Assembly: GCF_000174815.1 (NCBI RefSeq)
Contig: NZ_ACNN01000005.1
Coordinates: 62,001-126,000, forward strand
Direction: 5' to 3'
Origin: Porphyromonas endodontalis ATCC 35406
GTDB lineage: Bacteria > Bacteroidota > Bacteroidia > Bacteroidales > Porphyromonadaceae
Length of the DNA: 64,000 nucleotides
Part shown: positions 16,644-25,797 of the stretch, piece after piece
How the letters are laid out: every line of letters starts with the position of its first letter
Numbering within the stretch: the stretch's first letter is position 1
Made by a program: the position numbers and the translations under genes
Notes under the pieces: model-generated
What the model saw: only the letters and a program-made list of their open reading frames with translations
Databases searched by the model: none
Told to the model about the DNA's origin: nothing

Positions 16644-18686
16644 ATGAAAGTAAAGATGTTACTTCTTCTGCCCTCTTTTATGGGGCTCATGCTCACAGGT
16701 TGTAGCGGTGGCAATGGTACAAAAGACCAGGATGCTATGCCGGCTATCGATCTCTCGGCACTAGACACGACGGTAAACCCAGCCGAAGATTTTTATCTCT
16801 TCGCCAATGGTGGTTGGATGAAAAACAACCCTCTCCCTCCTACTCATAGCCGTTATGGCTCATTTGATGTTCTCCGCGAACGCTCTATCGAGCAGATCCG
16901 CGACATCGTAGAAGAGCTTGCCGATAAGACGCAAAAAGAGGGTACTAATGAGTATCGCGTTGCCGTACTTTACAAGCAGGCAATGGACAGTACTACCCGT
17001 AATGAATTGGGTGCTACTCCTATCAAAAAAGACCTCGAAGAGATCGAAGCTATCGCTAATAAGCAAGACCTCCCCAAGATCTTTGGTAAATGGGAAGCAG
17101 AGGGACGTTCTGTATTCTTTGGCACTTATGTAGCTGCCGACGACATGAACAGCACAATGAACATCATGCACGTGTCTCAGCCCTCTCTCGCTCTTGGTAA
17201 TAGAGAGTACTACCTATCTGCAGAGAATGCACAGATCTTAGAGGAATACAACAAGTACATCAATAAGGTACTTACTCTTGCCGGTTATAGCAAAGAAGAT
17301 GCTGATCGTATTACCAAAAACAATGCAAAGATCTCTCGTGAACTAGCCCAAATGAGCTACTCGCAAGAGGAGTTGCGCGATAGCCGTGCCAACTATCACT
17401 TTGTTGCAGTTAAGGAGTTTGCCGCTTCTCATAAGGGCTTTGACTGGAACGCATATCTTGCCGAACGCAATCTTTCGAATCTCGAAAAGTGGGATGTAAC
17501 CCAATACAACTACTTCGATAAATTTGACAAGTGGTTCCCCACGGCAGACCTCCGCGAGATTAAAGACTACCTTATTGCTTCTGAAGTGGATGGGGCTGCT
17601 AGCTACCTTAGTGACGACTTCTCTCTTGCCTCGTTTGAGTTCTACGGAAAGACTCTTAGCGGTAGCAAGGAGCAACACCCTCGCTGGCGTCGTTCTGTCA
17701 ACTTGGTTAACGGCGTTCTCGGCGAAGCTCTCGGTGAGGTATACGTAAAGCGTCACTTCTCGCCCGAGTCTAAGGAAAAGATGGCTCAACTTGTTAAGAA
17801 CCTCCAGGCCGCTCTCGGTGAGCGTATCGCTAGCCTTGATTGGATGAGCGATGCTACCAAGGCAAAAGCACAAGAAAAGCTCAATGCCTTTACCGTAAAG
17901 ATTGGCTACCCCGATAAGTGGAGAGACTACTCAAAGCTCGCTATTAGTGCCGATAAGAGTTTCTACGAAAACCTCAAAGAGGTAACTCGTTTTGAGCAAG
18001 ACTTCAATATGAGCGAGCTCGGCAAACCCGTAGATCGTGAGCGTTGGCTCATGAATCCTCAGGATGTAAATGCCTACTACATGCCTACAACCAACGAGAT
18101 TTGCTTCCCTGCAGGTATCTTGCAACCGCCTTTCTTCAACCCCAATGCAGATGATGCAGTAAACTATGGTGCCATCGGGGTGGTAATCGGTCACGAGATG
18201 ACACACGGATTTGATGATCAAGGCCGTAACTACGACAAGGACGGAAATATGAACGATTGGTGGACTTCGGAAGATGCTGCCAAGTTCCAAGCCGCTACCT
18301 CTAAGCTCGTGAATCAGTTCAACGCACTCACCGTAGTGGGTAACGTGAAGGCAAATGGTGCTCTTACTTTGGGCGAAAACATTGCCGACCAAGGTGGTCT
18401 TATCGTAGCACACCTTGCTCTACAAAAAGCTCTTGAGGGTAAAGAAGTTCCTACGATTGATGGATTTACTGCCGAACAACGCTTCTTTATCGGTTATGCA
18501 CGCGTTTGGGGACAAAACATCACGGAGCAAGAGATGATCCGCCTTACCAATATAGACCCTCATAGCTTGGGTATGTATCGAGTAAATCAAACGCTCCGCA
18601 ATATCGAAGCTTTCTTCAAGGCTTTCGGTATCAAAGAGGGTGACAAGATGTATCTTGCTCCCGAAGATCGCATACTCGTTTGGTAA
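16644..18686 (+). CDS. pepO: M13-family zinc metallopeptidase, lipoprotein (PepO)
   Basis: Neprilysin-type oligopeptidase of 680 residues. The lipoprotein signal MKVKMLLLLPSFMGLMLTGC puts the acylated Cys at residue 20, so it is membrane-anchored outside the cytoplasm. Zinc site: VVIGHEMTHGFDD, with the third ligand Glu in LGENIADQGG. The substrate-binding NAYYMPTTNEICFPAGILQPPFF block is intact. The P. gingivalis homologue is known as an endothelin-converting-enzyme-like peptidase. A strong terminator follows. Confidence 0.95.
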   Translation: MKVKMLLLLPSFMGLMLTGCSGGNGTKDQDAMPAIDLSALDTTVNPAEDFYLFANGGWMKNNPLPPTHSRYGSFDVLRERSIEQIRDIVEELADKTQKEGTNEYRVAVLYKQAMDSTTRNELGATPIKKDLEEIEAIANKQDLPKIFGKWEAEGRSVFFGTYVAADDMNSTMNIMHVSQPSLALGNREYYLSAENAQILEEYNKYINKVLTLAGYSKEDADRITKNNAKISRELAQMSYSQEELRDSRANYHFVAVKEFAASHKGFDWNAYLAERNLSNLEKWDVTQYNYFDKFDKWFPTADLREIKDYLIASEVDGAASYLSDDFSLASFEFYGKTLSGSKEQHPRWRRSVNLVNGVLGEALGEVYVKRHFSPESKEKMAQLVKNLQAALGERIASLDWMSDATKAKAQEKLNAFTVKIGYPDKWRDYSKLAISADKSFYENLKEVTRFEQDFNMSELGKPVDRERWLMNPQDVNAYYMPTTNEICFPAGILQPPFFNPNADDAVNYGAIGVVIGHEMTHGFDDQGRNYDKDGNMNDWWTSEDAAKFQAATSKLVNQFNALTVVGNVKANGALTLGENIADQGGLIVAHLALQKALEGKEVPTIDGFTAEQRFFIGYARVWGQNITEQEMIRLTNIDPHSLGMYRVNQTLRNIEAFFKAFGIKEGDKMYLAPEDRILVW

Positions 18687-18727
18687 TATAGCATAGGAGA
18701 GAGAAGCTCTCTTCCGTAAATCTTTGT

Positions 18728-18767
18728 GTGTCCTAGCAGAGAAGACCTTTTCCCTCTGCTAGGGCAC
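18728..18767 (+). terminator. Intrinsic terminator after pepO
   Basis: GTGTCCTAGCAGAG (18728-18741) pairs with CTCTGCTAGGGCAC (18754-18767) with one wobble, followed by six Ts. Confidence 0.85.
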
Positions 18768-18786
18768 TTTTTTGCTCTCGAATGAG

Positions 18787-18794
18787 TATCTTTG
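18787..18794 (+). promoter_or_regulatory. -7 element of the dGTPase gene
   Basis: TATCTTTG. Transcription would begin near 18800, leaving a leader of about 12 nt before the ATG at 18813, or almost none before the ATG at 18804. Confidence 0.5.
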
Positions 18795-18812
18795 TTCTCA
18801 CCTATGGGACAG

Positions 18813-20141
18813 ATGAATTGGCATACTCTTTTATCCGACAGACGCCTTGAGCGAGAGGTTTCTTCGCTTCCCTCCTTTCGCTCTCGGGTGCGCAACGAGT
18901 TTGAGCGAGACTACGACCGTATGGTCTTTTCCGCCCCTTTCCGGCGATTGCAAAACAAGGCACAGATATTTCCCCTCCCCGGTACTATATTTGTGCACAA
19001 CCGATTAACGCACAGCTTAGAGGTAAGTTGTGTGGGTCGCTCTCTAGGGAATATCGTTACAAGTGGACTGCGAGAGCGTTACGAAGCATTGCCTTTTTAT
19101 GATTCGGATATTGCCAACATCGTTTCGGCTGCTTGCCTTGCTCACGATATGGGCAATCCGCCCTTTGGTCATAGTGGGGAGCGTGCTATCTCTGCGTTTT
19201 TTCGTGAGGGAGCCGGAGCAGAATGGGAAGACGCTGTGCGTAGTGAAGGCGGTCGGTGGGAAGATTTTATCCGATTTGAGGGGAATGCCAATGCTTTCCG
19301 TTTACTTACTCACCGCTTTGAGGGGAGACGTCCCGGGGGCTTTGCTCTTACCTATAGTACCCTGGCTTCCATCGTAAAGTATCCCTATTCATCTCTCTCG
19401 GCAGGAGGTAAAAACAAGTTTGGTTACTTTGCTACCGAGGAGGAGACTTTTGCCGAGATTGCTCAGCATTTAGGCATTCTTCGCTTGCAAGATTCTCCCG
19501 AAGTTTATGCTCGTTATCCCTTGGTCTTTTTGGTGGAAGCTGCCGACGATATTTGTTATCAAATAATGGACTTGGAGGACGCCTATAAGCTACGGATCAT
19601 TTCGTATGAGGAGGTTTCCCTTCTTTTTATGTCCTTTTTGGATACAGAGGAGCAAGATACTTCGCGAGAGGTATTGCACTCAATCGAAGATCGTAATGAG
19701 CGAGTGGCTTACCTCCGCTCTAGGGTTATTAATCACCTGACCGAGGCTTGTGGGAAAGCCTTTTTGGAGTACGAACCCGAGATTATGACAGGGGAGTTTC
19801 GTAGTCCTTTGGTTGCTGTAATCCCCGAGGCAGAAGCCTATAAAGCGGCAAGTCGTTACGCCTACAAACATATCTATACTGCGCAAGATGTAGTGGATGT
19901 AGAGCTGGCCGGTCATCGGGTCTTTTCCGAGATTATAGAGAGGATGATGCACGCCTTGATGCATCCCGATAATGCCTATTCGAGAACGTTTCTCAACCGC
20001 GTAAGTAGTCAGTACAACGTACACGAGAAGACAACGTACGGTAAGATCCAATGCACCCTAGACTATATATCGGGTATGACGGATCTCTACGCCTTAGATC
20101 TCTACCGCAAGATTACGGGGATGAACCTCCCCTTTGCTTGA
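18813..20141 (+). CDS. dgt: Deoxyguanosinetriphosphate triphosphohydrolase
   Basis: HD-domain enzyme that splits dGTP to deoxyguanosine and tripolyphosphate. The HD residues are in HNRLTHSLEVSCVGRSLG and CLAHDMGNPPFGHSGE. The FSAPFRRLQNKAQIFPL segment near the N-terminus is diagnostic. I choose the ATG at 18813 (442 residues, MNWHTLL) because Bacteroidota homologues begin that way; an in-frame ATG at 18804 is the alternative. The leader is then very short. It is followed by a 218-nt gap before parA. Confidence 0.93.
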   Translation: MNWHTLLSDRRLEREVSSLPSFRSRVRNEFERDYDRMVFSAPFRRLQNKAQIFPLPGTIFVHNRLTHSLEVSCVGRSLGNIVTSGLRERYEALPFYDSDIANIVSAACLAHDMGNPPFGHSGERAISAFFREGAGAEWEDAVRSEGGRWEDFIRFEGNANAFRLLTHRFEGRRPGGFALTYSTLASIVKYPYSSLSAGGKNKFGYFATEEETFAEIAQHLGILRLQDSPEVYARYPLVFLVEAADDICYQIMDLEDAYKLRIISYEEVSLLFMSFLDTEEQDTSREVLHSIEDRNERVAYLRSRVINHLTEACGKAFLEYEPEIMTGEFRSPLVAVIPEAEAYKAASRYAYKHIYTAQDVVDVELAGHRVFSEIIERMMHALMHPDNAYSRTFLNRVSSQYNVHEKTTYGKIQCTLDYISGMTDLYALDLYRKITGMNLPFA

Positions 20142-20330
20142 CGTTTCCCTCATCCTCTTCGGGATTTTTTGCTACCTCTCCGCTCTAAGTGTCCCGTTGT
20201 GGGCGCACGAGGAACTACGGATAGTAATAGTTTGAGAGAGAGTAGGAAAGGGGCAGAAGATAGGGGTAAGGTGGAAATCTCCGAGGAGAGAAGTTATCAA
20301 CAATTAAGCAGTCGAGTCGCTTTTTATTCG

Positions 20331-20338
20331 TAGTTTTG
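20331..20338 (+). promoter_or_regulatory. -7 element of the parA-parB cluster
   Basis: TAGTTTTG lies 21 nt upstream of the parA start. The frame of parA is open up to 20336, but that runs into this box, supporting the start at 20360. Confidence 0.5.
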
Positions 20339-20359
20339 CCCCTGCAAAAGAAGAGAACT

Positions 20360-21136
20360 ATGGGAAAAATCATTGCACTAGCGAATCAAAAAGGGGGGGT
20401 AGGCAAGACTACAACAACCATCAATCTTGCAGCCTCTCTCGCTACCCTTGAGCAGAAGGTGCTTGTAGTGGATGCCGACCCTCAAGCAAATGCGACTTCG
20501 GGATTGGGCGTAGCTGTAGAGCAACAAGCAAAGACTATCTACGAGTGTTTGGTGATGGAGGCTTCCCCTCGGGAGGCTATAATCCCTACAGGTATAGAGA
20601 TGCTCGATATTCTTCCCTCGCATGTAGACCTTGTGGGCGCAGAGATAGAGATGCTGGAGTTCGCCCAAAGAGAATCCGTGATGCGCAAGATGCTCACCCC
20701 TCTTGTAGATCAATATGATTACATACTCATAGATTGTTCTCCCTCCCTTGGGCTTATCACAGTCAATTCTCTTGTGGCAGCCCACTCAGTAATCATACCT
20801 GTACAGTGCGAGTATTTTGCACTCGAGGGTATTAGTAAGTTGCTGTCGACTATACGTATTATCAAGAGCAAACTCAATCCGGAGCTGGCGATTGAGGGCT
20901 TTTTGATGACCATGTACGATAGTCGCCTTCGCCTTGCCAATCAGATTTATAACGATGTGAAGCAGCACTTCGGGGATATGGTCTTTGAGACCGTAATCAA
21001 CCGCAATGTGAAGCTTAGCGAAGCCCCTAGTCACGGAGTCCCCGTGATCCTTTACGATATCGAAAGCAAGGGGGCTGTGAACCACTTGCAGCTTGCCGAG
21101 GAGCTAATCCGACGGAATCCCAAGCGACGCAAATAG
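20360..21136 (+). CDS. parA: ParA chromosome-partitioning ATPase
   Basis: Deviant Walker A ATPase that moves origin regions with ParB. The first residues, MGKIIALANQKGGVGKTTTTINLA, carry the KGGVGKTT motif. VDADPQANATSGLG and LIDCSPSLGLITVNSL follow as A' and Walker B blocks. The 258-residue length is typical of chromosomal (Soj-type) ParA without an N-terminal HTH. parB follows after 24 nt. No parS site could be recognised by eye nearby. Confidence 0.95.
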   Translation: MGKIIALANQKGGVGKTTTTINLAASLATLEQKVLVVDADPQANATSGLGVAVEQQAKTIYECLVMEASPREAIIPTGIEMLDILPSHVDLVGAEIEMLEFAQRESVMRKMLTPLVDQYDYILIDCSPSLGLITVNSLVAAHSVIIPVQCEYFALEGISKLLSTIRIIKSKLNPELAIEGFLMTMYDSRLRLANQIYNDVKQHFGDMVFETVINRNVKLSEAPSHGVPVILYDIESKGAVNHLQLAEELIRRNPKRRK

Positions 21137-21160
21137 ACTTCTGTTAAACGATCAATCACT

Positions 21161-22015
21161 ATGAAAAGAGAAAATAGGCCCCTCGGACGAGGACTCGACA
21201 ACCTACTTGGAGAGGCTTCGGGCACCTCGAGCATCAACGAAGTTAATATAGATAGTATACAACCCAACCCGGATCAACCTCGGCGAGCTTTCGACGAAGA
21301 GAGTTTGGCGGAGCTTGCTCTCTCTATTCAATCCATCGGGTTGGTGCAGCCTATTACGCTTAAGCAGCTCCAAGATGGTACTTATTTGATCATATCCGGG
21401 GAGCGGCGTTGGCGAGCTTGCAAACGGGCAGGTTTGTCTACTATCCCCGCCTACATCAAGACGGCAGACGATGAGCAAATTATGGAAATGGCACTCATCG
21501 AGAATATCCAACGTGAGGATCTCAACGCCATTGAAATAGCCCTTGCCTACCATCGTTTGCTCCAAAACTCTGATATGAAGCAGGAAGATCTTGCCAAGCG
21601 AGTAGGTAAGACGCGCTCTTCTATCAGTAATTATCTTCGTCTCCTCAGGCTCCCTGCCGAGATCCAATTGGGCCTGACAGAGAAGAAGATCGATATGGGG
21701 CATGCCCGTGCCATATTGGCTCTCCCTCGCTTGGAGGATCAGTTGTCGGTATACGCTACCACCATCAAGAAAAATCTGTCGGTACGCCAGATTGAGTATT
21801 TGATTAAGCGTATGATGAGAGAGTCGGAGCTGGTGCGTACGGGGCGCGAACCCCTACCAGACTTCTCTGTCCTCAATACACAGCTATCGAAGTTCTTTGG
21901 TAGTAAAGTAAAGATTACGGGCAATAAGTCGGGTAAGGGAAAGCTTACCATCGAATTTGCCAATGAGGCAGAACTCGCTCATATCATAGAGCGACTAGAG
22001 GAGCAACGTAAGTAG
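21161..22015 (+). CDS. parB: ParB chromosome-partitioning protein
   Basis: CTP-dependent DNA clamp that binds parS. Domains: RPLGRGLDNLLGEA at the N-terminus (ParA-stimulating arm), the ParB/Srx fold with ISGERRWRACKRAG (CTP-binding GERRxRA) and ENIQREDLNAIEIA, then a helix-turn-helix (QEDLAKRVGKTRSSISNYLRLL). The C-terminal dimerisation region ends in LAHIIERLEEQ. The 284-residue length is normal. It is probably cotranscribed with parA and the next three genes. Confidence 0.95.
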   Translation: MKRENRPLGRGLDNLLGEASGTSSINEVNIDSIQPNPDQPRRAFDEESLAELALSIQSIGLVQPITLKQLQDGTYLIISGERRWRACKRAGLSTIPAYIKTADDEQIMEMALIENIQREDLNAIEIALAYHRLLQNSDMKQEDLAKRVGKTRSSISNYLRLLRLPAEIQLGLTEKKIDMGHARAILALPRLEDQLSVYATTIKKNLSVRQIEYLIKRMMRESELVRTGREPLPDFSVLNTQLSKFFGSKVKITGNKSGKGKLTIEFANEAELAHIIERLEEQRK

Positions 22016-22024
22016 ACTTTCCCC

Positions 22025-22852
22025 ATGCGAGCTGCGGCATCTCCATCCCCTCTTCCCCAAAAAAGGGCTTCCCAGTGGAGCCTTCGCTTTTGCCGCCTTG
22101 TGGGGTGTGGTCTGTTGCTCGTAGGGCTTCTCGCCTTTACCCATAGAGAGGCTTTTGCCAAAGGGACTTCCTATACTTTAGACGAATTTACCCTCCTGCC
22201 TCTGCAGATCGATAGTGTACAAAAAGACACAATTACTCAAGTCGCAGAGTTTGCCCCCTCTGCTCCTTTGCTAGACACCCTACAGATGCTTCCCACTCCG
22301 GAGGCACCTCTTCGCCGTAACTTCCTTGCTACGAGTAGCCATTTTGCCCCCAATCCTACCTTTGCACTGCTCTATGCTCTTATCCCCGGAGGGGGACAGT
22401 TGTACAATCGTAAGTATTGGAAGATCCCTCTTGTGCTTGCCGCAGCTACCGCCTGTACCTATGCCGTTTCGTGGAATGCTCGTCTCTACAATGAGTACCA
22501 CACGGCATACGTAGATTTCATGAACGAGAATCCTCTCGAAAAAGACTCTTGGAAGGGTTTTGTTCCTAATGGAGGAAACCCTGCAGATTATGTGGGAGAT
22601 GGCAACATCCAGAGCCGTCTCAAAAAAGGTACCGAGCTATATCGACGCAATCGCGACTTGAGTATTATCGTGTCGGCAGCCGTGTATCTTCTCTCCATCA
22701 TCGATGCTTATGTGGATGCTGAGTTATTTCTTTTCGACGTATCCCCTAACCTTTCGATGTCTCTTGCTCCCTCGCTGATCGCTCAGCCATGGGGCTCTAC
22801 TTCGCCCTCGCCTACCGTGGCTCCGGGGCTTTCCTATAGATTATTGTTCTAA
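22025..22852 (+). CDS. DUF5683 membrane protein
   Basis: A 275-residue Bacteroidota-specific protein of unknown function. It has a hydrophobic N-terminal segment (residues about 24-40) and a conserved core PTFALLYALIPGGGQLYNRKYWKIPLVLAA, typical of DUF5683, then a second hydrophobic segment (LSIIVSAAVYLLSIIDAYVDAELF). It often sits directly after parAB, as here, which may hint at a cell-cycle or envelope role; this is inference. Its stop shares one base with the next start. Confidence 0.8.
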   Translation: MRAAASPSPLPQKRASQWSLRFCRLVGCGLLLVGLLAFTHREAFAKGTSYTLDEFTLLPLQIDSVQKDTITQVAEFAPSAPLLDTLQMLPTPEAPLRRNFLATSSHFAPNPTFALLYALIPGGGQLYNRKYWKIPLVLAAATACTYAVSWNARLYNEYHTAYVDFMNENPLEKDSWKGFVPNGGNPADYVGDGNIQSRLKKGTELYRRNRDLSIIVSAAVYLLSIIDAYVDAELFLFDVSPNLSMSLAPSLIAQPWGSTSPSPTVAPGLSYRLLF

Positions 22853-24261
22853 TGACTTATAAAGAATTTTGCCACACCTATGGCCTCATCCTTATTGTCC
22901 CTTTTATAGGCATACTTAGTACGCTTGATCTCTCTGCTCAGCAACGCAAAGTACTATCCGGTTCTAGTGAGATCGTTACCCCTCCCAGCCTCGAGGCTGA
23001 TGCCGATGCTCTTATTGCCAAATGGAACCAGGGCTACAGCACCAATCTCCCTGCTGATACAACCTGTGGTGCTATCCGTCGTAATGTACTACAGAAGACG
23101 TCCGAGATGCTCTATCGTGAGCGAATATTCCGTCTCCCTACGGCCATGAATATCCCTTTGAATCAGCAAGTGCGCAATGGTATAGAGATCTTTTTGACTC
23201 GTAAAAAGACGCTCATCTCTGCGATGCTCAGCTTGGGCGATTATTATTTCCCGACCATAGAGGCTATCCTCGATAAGTATAAACTACCTCTCGAACTCAA
23301 GTATCTCATTATTGTAGAGTCGGGGATGAACCCCACAGCCGTATCCCCTGCCGGAGCTGCCGGACTGTGGCAATTTATGGCACCTACCGCCAAAGCCTAC
23401 GGATTAACCATTAATTCTCTGCTTGATGAACGGCTAGACCTCGAGAAGAGTACAGATGCTGCTGCCCGATACTTACGCGACTTATATCAGGTTTATCACG
23501 ATTGGTTTATGGCGATGGCTGCCTACAATTGTGGCTTGGGCAACCTCAATAGAGCAGTTTACCGAGCCGGAGGGCGTACTGACTACTGGAGCGTTTACCC
23601 CTATTTGCCACGTGAGACGCAAGGCTATGTACCTCTATTTATCGGAGCATTTTATGCCATGCACTACCATGCAGACTACCAAATTTGCCCCAAAAATGTA
23701 TCGCTTCCCCTGGCTACCGATACGCTGCTTATTCGCCATTCTCTCTCTATTCGTGAATTGTCCGAGGCGGCTGAGGTGTCCCAAAGTCTCTTCAAACTCC
23801 TCAATCCCCAGTACAAGCAAGGAACCGTTCCGGGGCATATCTCCCCTTGTTCTATACGCTTGCCCATGAAGGCAATTAACCGACTGGATAGACGATTGGA
23901 GGAGCTATACCAGAATGTAGAGAAGGTGCGACTTGGCAAGATGACATCTGCATCTGGAGAGCTTTTGGCAAGCAATGGAGAGGGTAAAGAGGGAGAAACA
24001 ACAGAGGTTGATAAGCCTGTAGTAGCTTCCGCAAAGACGACTACTTATACCATACGTAAGGGAGATACCCTAGCCGGTATTGCTCAAAAGCATGGTATTA
24101 CGATGGATCAGCTCATGCAAGCGAATAACATCAAAAATACCCGCTACAAGCTAGTGCCAGGGAATAAGCTCATCATCCCGGTTAAGGATGCAAGTCCCAA
24201 GGTGACGAAAACAAAAGCTACTCGCAAAACGAAAAAGAAGCCCCGTCGTCGCCGTCGTTAG
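22852..24261 (+). CDS. MltD-like membrane-bound lytic transglycosylase with LysM
   Basis: Cleaves peptidoglycan glycan strands non-hydrolytically. After an N-terminal hydrophobic segment, the SLT domain shows IIVESGMNPTAVSPAGAAGLWQFM (catalytic Glu in ESG) and AMAAYNCGLGNL. A LysM domain follows near the C-terminus (TYTIRKGDTLAGIAQKHG ... NKLIIP). The very basic tail (KKKPRRRRR) is unusual for an exported protein. It overlaps the DUF5683 gene by one base. Confidence 0.9.
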   Translation: MTYKEFCHTYGLILIVPFIGILSTLDLSAQQRKVLSGSSEIVTPPSLEADADALIAKWNQGYSTNLPADTTCGAIRRNVLQKTSEMLYRERIFRLPTAMNIPLNQQVRNGIEIFLTRKKTLISAMLSLGDYYFPTIEAILDKYKLPLELKYLIIVESGMNPTAVSPAGAAGLWQFMAPTAKAYGLTINSLLDERLDLEKSTDAAARYLRDLYQVYHDWFMAMAAYNCGLGNLNRAVYRAGGRTDYWSVYPYLPRETQGYVPLFIGAFYAMHYHADYQICPKNVSLPLATDTLLIRHSLSIRELSEAAEVSQSLFKLLNPQYKQGTVPGHISPCSIRLPMKAINRLDRRLEELYQNVEKVRLGKMTSASGELLASNGEGKEGETTEVDKPVVASAKTTTYTIRKGDTLAGIAQKHGITMDQLMQANNIKNTRYKLVPGNKLIIPVKDASPKVTKTKATRKTKKKPRRRRR

Positions 24262-24283
24262 TCCTATTCCCCCTGCTTAATCA

Positions 24284-25471
24284 ATGAAAAGATTTTTTCA
24301 TATCCTCCCCAAGAGAGTTCTCTATCCCTTGCTGGCTTTCCTAGTTCTTGGGATAGGTTACCTGTTTTGTACGAGCAGTAGTTCGCCCGCTCAGGGCTCT
24401 TATCCCGATTTGGAGGCCGCTCATCCTTCCATTATTTTTTCTGAGCACCTCTCTGTGACTCACTTGCCGGAGGCTCAGCATCGGGTGGCAATCCTCGATC
24501 CTACCCGTCAGGATACGGTGGCTAGATACCTATTGGTCCCCCGGCAGGATGTGGAAAAAGTATCTCCTCGCCCCAACGAGCGTATTATCCCCATCCCGGT
24601 TCGCCGTGTGGTGTGCCTTGGTCTCTCAACGATTGGCGCTCTAGAGGTGCTCAATGAGCGAGCTAGCATCGTAGGGATAGAGAGTGTAACAAAGCTCTAT
24701 GACAATGACTTGAATGAACGCCTTAGGGCTGGAGCACTCGATACTTTGGGGAGAGGAAAAAATATCAATGCAAGAAAAATAAAAGAACTTGACCCGGATA
24801 TTATCTTGTGGAGCCCCTTGCCGGGCTATCCAGGGGCCGCAGTTGCACCCGAAGAACTCGCGGATAGAGTAGTCCTTTCTTACGACATCTATGAGCGAAC
24901 TCCTCTAGGGCGTGCCGAGTGGCTCAAGTTTATCGGGCTTTTGATGGGCAAAGCCAAGACGGCGGATAGTCTGTTTTCGGCCACAGCATCGCGCTATGAG
25001 TCTCTGCGCCTGATAGCTCAAGACCGTCCGGAACGCCCTCGCGTAGTCTTTGCGCAAAGGGTGGAGAACGGATGGCAAATACCCTATCCGGCCGGTTATG
25101 CGGATTATCTTTTGCATGATGCCAACAGCAAATTCGTCCCCCTCAAAGGCTCTATTGTCGGTCTTACACTCAGCTCTCAAGAGCTTCTTGGTCGCTATCG
25201 TGATGCCGAGTACTGGCTCTCGTGGGAAATACCGGGGATACAGACCTTGGAGCAATTTGGGGAGCTCGATCCTGAGATTCGGGGCATTCAGGCTTTTCGT
25301 AATGGGCAGGTGTACCTCAATACAAGGCTGGTAGACATACAGGGTGGCAACGAATATTGGGAGCAAGGGTGGTATCATCCCGATCTTATTTTGCAAGACC
25401 TTGTGTACATCTTACACCCCTCCTTGCAGGCACATGGAGCGGTGCATAACTATTGGATGCAACTGCAATAG
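24284..25471 (+). CDS. ABC-transporter periplasmic substrate-binding protein (iron/cobalamin type)
   Basis: A 395-residue protein of the FepB/BtuF fold. It has an N-terminal hydrophobic anchor (VLYPLLAFLVLGIGYLFC), possibly a lipobox ending at Cys. The fold is indicated by VVCLGLSTIGALEVLNERASIVGI, ELDPDIILWSP and the C-terminal WYHPDLILQDLVYILHP. The permease and ATPase that normally accompany it are not in the window; here it ends the parAB run. Substrate (siderophore, haem or cobalamin) cannot be decided. Confidence 0.82.
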   Translation: MKRFFHILPKRVLYPLLAFLVLGIGYLFCTSSSSPAQGSYPDLEAAHPSIIFSEHLSVTHLPEAQHRVAILDPTRQDTVARYLLVPRQDVEKVSPRPNERIIPIPVRRVVCLGLSTIGALEVLNERASIVGIESVTKLYDNDLNERLRAGALDTLGRGKNINARKIKELDPDIILWSPLPGYPGAAVAPEELADRVVLSYDIYERTPLGRAEWLKFIGLLMGKAKTADSLFSATASRYESLRLIAQDRPERPRVVFAQRVENGWQIPYPAGYADYLLHDANSKFVPLKGSIVGLTLSSQELLGRYRDAEYWLSWEIPGIQTLEQFGELDPEIRGIQAFRNGQVYLNTRLVDIQGGNEYWEQGWYHPDLILQDLVYILHPSLQAHGAVHNYWMQLQ

Positions 25472-25571
25472 CGCGAAAAAGGAGAGATGTTGAGGGCAAT
25501 CAGTGGTGTGGAGAAGAGCCTTGTATGGCCCTTGCCTTTAGAGATTCTCTCAAGAAAATAGGGAGGAATTC

Positions 25572-25601
25572 TTGTGTATATCAAAACTATTTGTACCTTT
25601 G
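25572..25601 (+). promoter_or_regulatory. Promoter of tRNA-His
   Basis: TTG at 25572-25574, a 19-nt spacer, then TACCTTTG at 25594-25601: a close match to the Bacteroidota consensus, about 57 nt before the mature tRNA. Confidence 0.75.
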
Positions 25602-25657
25602 CAGCACCAATCGCGGAGGTGTGTCATAAAGAGACCGCAGCGAGGTTGGTTTAATAT

Positions 25658-25731
25658 GGTGGTCGTAGCTCAGCTGGTAGAGCCCCGGATTGTGGTTCCG
25701 GTTGTCGTGGGTTCGAGCCCCATCGTCCACC
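25658..25731 (+). tRNA. tRNA-His (GTG anticodon)
   Basis: A full cloverleaf folds by hand from 25659: acceptor, D arm with GCTC/GAGC, anticodon stem CCGGA/TCCGG with GTG at 25692-25694, five-base variable region, and T arm with loop TTCGAGC. G at 25658 can be the extra 5' G(-1) paired with discriminator C at 25731, which marks tRNA-His. No full CCA is encoded. The acceptor stem has a T-T mismatch at the fifth pair (25663 with 25726). Confidence 0.95.
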
Positions 25732-25747
25732 CATAAGAGAAGAAGAA

Positions 25748-25785
25748 AGAGTCGGAATAGGGCGCAATATCCTCGTTCCGACTCT
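25748..25785 (+). terminator. Hairpin terminator after tRNA-His
   Basis: AGAGTCGGAA (25748-25757) pairs perfectly with TTCCGACTCT (25776-25785), followed by TGCTGTTTT. It ends 13 nt before the YigZ start codon, so it could also lie in that gene's leader. Confidence 0.6.
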
Positions 25786-25797
25786 TGCTGTTTTACG

